Below the pieces are notes generated by a model, which was given only the letters and a program-made list of their open reading frames with translations, did not search any database and was not told the origin of the DNA. A program made the position numbers and the translations under genes. A DNA stretch of 64,000 nt from Clarkia xantiana subsp. parviflora. Taxonomy: Eukaryota > Streptophyta > Magnoliopsida > Myrtales > Onagraceae. Location: the NCBI GenBank assembly GCA_036873135.1, contig JAPTYO010000010.1, positions 3,820,634-3,884,633 of the forward strand, given 5' to 3'. This document shows positions 59,233-64,000 of this stretch, piece by piece (the first letter of the stretch is position 1; each line of letters begins with the position of its first letter).

Positions 59233-59592
59233 ATATTCAATAAAAAAAGACAGAGTAGCGTCTAACTAATCAACCTATTTCCCGACCACAATAATTATAA
59301 ATAAAATCTATGCATATATATACATGCACAAACAAGTTTTGTTTTCCCAAATGATATTTGTAAGTCGGCCGAAAAAAATAAGATAATTCGAAATATTTGC
59401 TGAACTTGACCAACCACCAACGCAAATGAGTGAGGCCCACAAAACGTTTCACAACTTGTTTCATTTAAATAAATTTCTCAACTAATAATAAGAATAATAT
59501 ATATTTTGTGGTTATTAAATTAAAACTGTTGAAAAATGATAGATTAAAAGATTATTTCTTTATCCCTTTTCTAGAGAGAGCAAGAGCTGGTC

Positions 59593-59599
59593 TATAAAT
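59593..59599 (+). promoter_or_regulatory. TATA box of the BTB/TAZ gene
   Basis: 'tataaat' lies about 109 bp before the ATG at 59708, with a short leader in between. Confidence 0.6.
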
Positions 59600-59707
59600 T
59601 CCCGTACCCTTTTCCACTCCAAGAAAAACTCAGACGCGCTTCAACATATTCCAGCAACAAACCAACCAACGCGCACCGCGATTTGTTTCTTCTAGTTCTC
59701 AGTTTCC

Positions 59708-61900
59708 ATGGAAGTAGCCCGAAGCTCCACCGTCCCCTCCGCCCATTTCCACGGCGACTCGTACTGCCCCAAAGCCAAGATCCATTTCCCGAAAGAACTA
59801 CCCGATCCCGACGTCCACATCCTCACCTCCGGCGGCCGCCGCATTCCGGCCCACTCTGGCATACTGGTAATTGAATTACACATCCATCAGATTATATATA
59901 GTTTGATCAACTGGTAATCAATCTGAATTTATATATATATAGTCGTTAATTAGTTTGATTTGAATTAGGCCTCGGCGTCACCTGTGCTGGAGAATCTCAT
60001 CGACAGGCCTCGGAAGCACCGGAGCTCCGATAGAGTGGTGCCCATTCTCGGCGTTCCGTGCGACGCTGTAGTGGCCTTTGTTGAGTTCATATACTCTTTA
60101 AGGTCAGCTCTCACATCCCTGCCGTCTTCTTCCCCCGCCCTTAATTAGCCAGCCTAATGGCGCTTACGCTTCTCAGCCGATGCAATATAATAATCCCTCT
60201 TGTTTAACTAACTCAAATAACAGCATATATACTCTGTAACATCTTTTCCACCTTGTTAAGCTTAATAATGAATTTTTTTTTACATATTAATAGTATATGT
60301 TATTAGAAATGTTTTTTTAATCTATTTTCACATTTAAAAAACTCTTTTCACAAAATCGTGGTTTCTATGCGTGACGAAATATCGTAGGTCTTTTGATTAA
60401 TGATGTTTGAACACTTTTGAGTTTTGGTCCATAACTTTTTTTTTTCCTAGTTTTGGTATCATATGTGCAGATTTTTCTAGTTTTAGTCCGACCGTTACAT
60501 TCAGTTCATTTCTGGTAAGTCACCTGTGCAAGTCACGTGATCCACCCTAAGCTTTCAATTTTGTTCAAATTTGGGGGGAATTGACCATTGAATTAGGTTT
60601 ATGGTGTTAATTTCCCAAATTTTATTCATAAACCTAGTTCAATTCGCCCAAATTGAACTAGGTTTAGGGTGTCAATTACTCCAAATTTGAACAAAATTGA
60701 AAATTTAGGGCGGATCACGTAACTTGCACATGTCACTTAACGGAAAAAATAGACAGAATATAACGGTCGGACCAAAACTAGAAAAATCTGCAAAAATATG
60801 GTACCAAAACTAGGTAAAAAAAACATCATGGACCAAAACCCAAAAGTGGTCAAACATCATGGACCAAAAAGACTTGTTAACCTGACGAAATATTATAAAA
60901 GTGTGTCTAGAAGGGTTGATAATTATTTTAAAACTTTACATTTTGTTATCTATATTTGACTTAATCAAATAGAATTATATTTATTTAGATTAGATTAGAT
61001 GTTTTATATGTGAAGGTAATTAGCTGAAGAGAATTGGGGATGTTGTGCAGGTGTAGTGAGTCGGAGATGGCGAAGTATGACATCCATCTACTAGCACTAG
61101 CCCACGTCTACTCCGTCCCGCAGCTGAAGCAGCGTTGCATCAAGGAGCTTAGTCAACGTCTGACCATCCACAACGTGGTTGACCTTCTTCAACTCTCCCG
61201 CCTCTGCGATGCATCCCATCTCTACCTCCACTGCATGAAGCTCATCAACGCCAACTTCCCCTCCGTCCAGAAAACCGAAGGCTGGAAGTTTCTGCAGAAG
61301 CACGACCCCCACCTCGAGCTCGACATCCTCCACTTCATCGACGAATCCGACAAGAGGATGAAGAAGATGACGAGGCAAAGAGAGGAGCAGTCCCTGTACT
61401 GCCAGCTCAGCGACGCAATGGATTGCCTGGACCATATCTGCACCCATGGCTGCACCCACGTGGGACCCTCCGACATGGAAATTGACAGTGAGTCGGAGTC
61501 GTCGTGCCCGAAGTACACCACGTGCTTCGGCCTCCAGCTTCTGTTCAAGCATTTTGCCACGTGTCAAAAGAGGTCGTCGGCTATCGACGGTGATGGCTGC
61601 ACCCGGTGCAAGAGGATGTGGAAGCTGCTGAGGCTTCACTCGTCGATATGTGACCGAACCGACTCTTGCCGTGTTCCTCTGTGCGGACAGATGAAGCAGC
61701 ACCAACACTCGGCCCGGTGGAGGGTTTTGGTGAGGAAGGTTGTGTCGGCCAAGGCTATGTCTTCATTGACGCATGCCATACAGACCAAAACAAAGAGACT
61801 GCACCAAATCAGGATGAACAATAACTCCATTTATGAGAACCCAAGGCTCAAAAGCAGCCTTAATTTGAACACCAATTCTCGTTCCATCCTGGCTATCTAG
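59708..61900 (+). CDS. BTB/POZ and TAZ-domain protein (BT1/BT2-like), 380 aa, 3 exons
   Basis: The exons are 59708-59866, 59969-60102 and 61051-61900. They total 1143 nt in frame, ATG to TAG. A BTB/POZ domain spans about residues 33-135 ('DPDVHILTSGGRRIPAHSGI', then 'CDAVVAFVEFIYS' and 'HLLALAHVYSVPQLKQRC'). It is split by both introns. A TAZ-type zinc finger spans about 217-318, with regularly spaced His and Cys such as 'FKHFATCQKR', 'CTRCKRMWKLLRLHSSIC' and 'CRVPLCGQMKQH'. The basic C-terminal tail matches the calmodulin-binding region known in this plant family. Such proteins act with CUL3 ubiquitin ligases and bind bromodomain transcription factors. In Arabidopsis they affect hormone, nitrate and gametophyte responses. 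Intron 2 contains a family A transposon. Confidence 0.96.
60383..60882. mobile_element. Mutator-like fold-back element, family A, in BTB/TAZ intron 2
   Basis: The 500-bp element has arms with 'gaacacttttgagttttggt' and the inverse 'aacccaaaagtggtcaaaca'. Both arms carry 'cacgtga'/'cacgta' next to 'ttgcacatg' or 'gtgcaag'. 'tgacgaaatat' (11 bp) flanks both sides (60372-60382 and 60883-60893), enough for a 9-bp duplication. The left terminus is somewhat decayed. Confidence 0.83.
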
Positions 61901-62331
61901 CTAGTAGTAGTATTAGGAGCTACCTACCTAGCTAGCTATATTGTATGTACTTGTATGTATGCTATTTAGTGAGGTTTTGTTGCAAAAGTAATCTGTACAA
62001 GGTTTTGGTCTCTGTGAGTTTCTAAATACAAATTGTTACCATACTATGCATGCTTCAAAACTAGAAATGTCCAACACCCAGACAACAAGTTCATTCATTG
62101 AATTATTTATCCACCAAGCAGCAAGACAAACCAAACATTCTTACAAAAAAAGAGTAAATTTTCGGAAACCATTCATTATGTACAGCAGCAGCTCTATCTG
62201 CAATATCATAAACTTTGATGCTAGTAGGACTATAGACAAAGCAAGGGCAACTTGAGCAAACGATAGAATTTAAGAATGGAGATGATGTTTTACCCTTTGC
62301 TACGACTTAAGGTGATTCGTCGCAGCAACCA
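61901..62331. terminator. Convergent 3' flanks of BTB/TAZ and ATG16
   Basis: The two genes point towards each other here. The interval should contain both 3' UTRs. No unique poly(A) signal could be assigned with certainty. Confidence 0.35.
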
Positions 62332-64000
62332 TCATTTCCAGGTACAGATCACACCGTTCCTATCTGCAGAGCATAGTGGCTTTCCCACACCACCCCATGA
62401 ACAGCACAATACAGGAGCAGCATGCTCCTTCAGAGTAGCAACAATATCGGCTTTTGAGATCGACCATATGTGCACTGATCCATCCGCAGATCCAGCAGCT
62501 ACATAGCTATCATCTGGGCTAATACAGGACCTGCTCCAGTTAGTAGCCAAACGATTCCCAGAAGCCCTAAATGTGCTGCATACTTCAAGAGACCTCATAT
62601 CGAACAGATTGTGCAAGTTGTCTCTCCCACTCGTCAGCACCACATTCCCGTTACGGGAAAGGGAGATTGATGTTACGGCCTGTGAATGTGCAGCAACTTC
62701 ACTGAGTAGCTTACCAGTTTGGATGTCCCAGAGCCGCAGATTCCCATCAACATGGCCCGAGCAGAGTATCTGCCCGTCCATGCTCAACGAAAGTGCATTA
62801 CAATTGCTGGGGAAGATAATTGTGTTTGTGCAGTAGCCTTTCTGCAGATCCCATAGCTTTATAGTCCGGTCATAAGCCGTACTGACAATGTGACGGCTTG
62901 AGATCTTGCTTGCATCTACTGCACATACTTTATCGGTATGGCCAGTGAGTGTGTGGCGGACACGCCCGGAGCTGACATCCCAGACATAGAGATTGTTGGA
63001 GCTGCTCGCTGCAATGATGGATCTATTATCATGGGTGACACTGAGATCAAGAACGGTTCCAAGGCAACCGTGGAGAGAACGGGTTAATGAACCAGAGACG
63101 GTGTCCCACACTTTGATTGACTTGTCATGACCTCCACTAATCAACCTTCCAGAGTTGTGCTCGAAAATTATGGATGCACAGCCACCTTCATGTGCATGGA
63201 TTCTGTGGTTGCACGAGGATGGAACAGTTGATTCTGCAAAGTACTCTGCTCCTTCTTCGCTTCGCCGAACTACCCCATCAACTTGTTGTCGAGCTAGACT
63301 TTCCAAGCCGTTAGCCCTCAATCGCTCCATCATATCTTCATAAAGTGAATTTACCTATTTTTTAAATGATAATACATATATAGCATCTGTTAGTCACCTA
63401 AAAGAACACTCTTACTAGGCAAACAGGACTACTATATGAACCCAAACAAAATAGCAAGGCACTGGCACAATTCATTAATCACTTGAGATTAAAACCTTCA
63501 ACTTGCTTTTGTCAAATGTGAAGTATGAAATTCTTTTATATGAGACGACTGGTAGCAGGGCAGCATAAATTAATAGATTAACACGGTTAGCCTAATAGAG
63601 AGCCTGGGTGCCTTGAAATTAGTCTAATTTCATGCTCATTCTGGTTTACAGAGGGAAAGGAATTTTACCTCATTTAGACGTTCAGCATCCTGCATCTTTT
63701 GCATCATCCAACGATCAATTAACATCTTATTTTCAACTTCCGCATTCTTAGCTTTAAGAGTCATGTCTTCCAGTTGCTTTTTGAGCTCATGATTCTCACT
63801 CACGAGCAACTCAACTTCTTTAATCTTTTCTTCTAAGTCTGATTTCAACTTCATGCAATCATCCCTGCGTCAATTACTTGATGTTAATTCATTGCACATA
63901 ACCTTTTATATCCAAAGACTAGTTAGTTACCAATCGACTAAGGACTAGAAGAAAAACCTCGTTTCAGTAAACTCTTTCTGCAGATTGTCAAGTGCCAGGT
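62332..64000 (-). CDS. ATG16: Autophagy-related protein 16 (ATG16), 3' part of gene
   Basis: The exons visible (minus) are from the window edge to 63958, 63864-63669 and 63354-62332, joined in frame with GT-AG introns. The first two encode a charged coiled coil ('VSENHELKKQLEDMTLKAKN', then 'MLIDRWMMQKMQDAERLNE'), as in ATG16 dimerisation regions. The last exon carries a WD40 propeller of about seven blades, for example 'LISGGHDKSIKVWD', 'TGHTDKVCAVDA', 'CSGHVDGNLRLWD' and 'AAGSADGSVHIWS', ending 'NGVICTWK'. ATG16 binds ATG5-ATG12 and directs ATG8 lipidation on the forming autophagosome. The N-terminal ATG5-binding part lies beyond 64000. The terminal exon is uninterrupted. Confidence 0.93.

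Noticed and set aside
61097..61708. 203-codon minus-strand ORF
   Set aside because: It is a shadow of the BTB/TAZ third exon, which has clear domain similarity on the plus strand.

Overview
The window is nuclear DNA from a flowering plant, most likely a eudicot. It has AT-rich intergenic DNA, GT-AG introns and many plant-type repeats. Six protein-coding genes can be reconstructed exon by exon: a TPR protein (minus, 1847-7124, 11 exons), a chloroplast-type PPR protein (minus, 14633-17115, 3 exons), the Ufm1-specific protease UFSP2 (minus, 20961-32874, 13 exons), a pectate lyase (plus, 41341-43613, 4 exons), a BTB/TAZ scaffold protein of the BT1/BT2 group (plus, 59708-61900, 3 exons), and the 3' part of autophagy gene ATG16 (minus, 62332 to beyond the right edge). 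In the five complete genes the exon phases join without a break and give plausible full-length proteins. I see no operon-like or co-functional grouping. These are separate housekeeping and development genes.

The space between and inside the genes is dominated by mobile DNA. The clearest structures are long-inverted-repeat (fold-back) elements flanked by 9-bp target duplications, as expected for Mutator-like elements. Family A lies at 1141, 19783, 42581, 57870 and 60383, with a decayed arm near 33120. Family B lies at 7584 and 13120, with the tail of a copy at the left edge and a diverged copy near 44643. Two family A copies sit in introns of the pectate lyase and BTB/TAZ genes. UFSP2 intron 2 holds a Copia element (26874-30848) with identical 114-bp LTRs and a 5-bp target duplication. 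It lacks most of gag and its pol is broken. There are also a tRNA-derived SINE family, a decayed Ty3/Gypsy element with a related LTR elsewhere, several MITEs, a fragment of plastid ycf3 (NUPT), and tandem repeats at 8488 and 53312.

Region by region: 1-1131 repeats; 1141-1748 fold-back; 1847-7124 TPR gene; 7584-14171 fold-backs, tandem repeat, LTR-like DNA, MITE and AT-rich DNA; 14633-17115 PPR gene; 17116-20876 MITEs and fold-backs; 20961-32874 UFSP2; 33110-41210 retroelement remains, TIR elements, ycf3 fragment and SINE; 41341-43613 pectate lyase; 43614-59590 a gene-free, AT-rich, repeat-rich stretch; 59708-61900 BTB/TAZ; 62332-64000 ATG16. No CRISPR, rRNA or bacterial-type system is present, and I found no convincing novel protein system. 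The most unusual material is the fold-back families, the gag-less Copia insertion, and a small duplication of the last UFSP2 exon.
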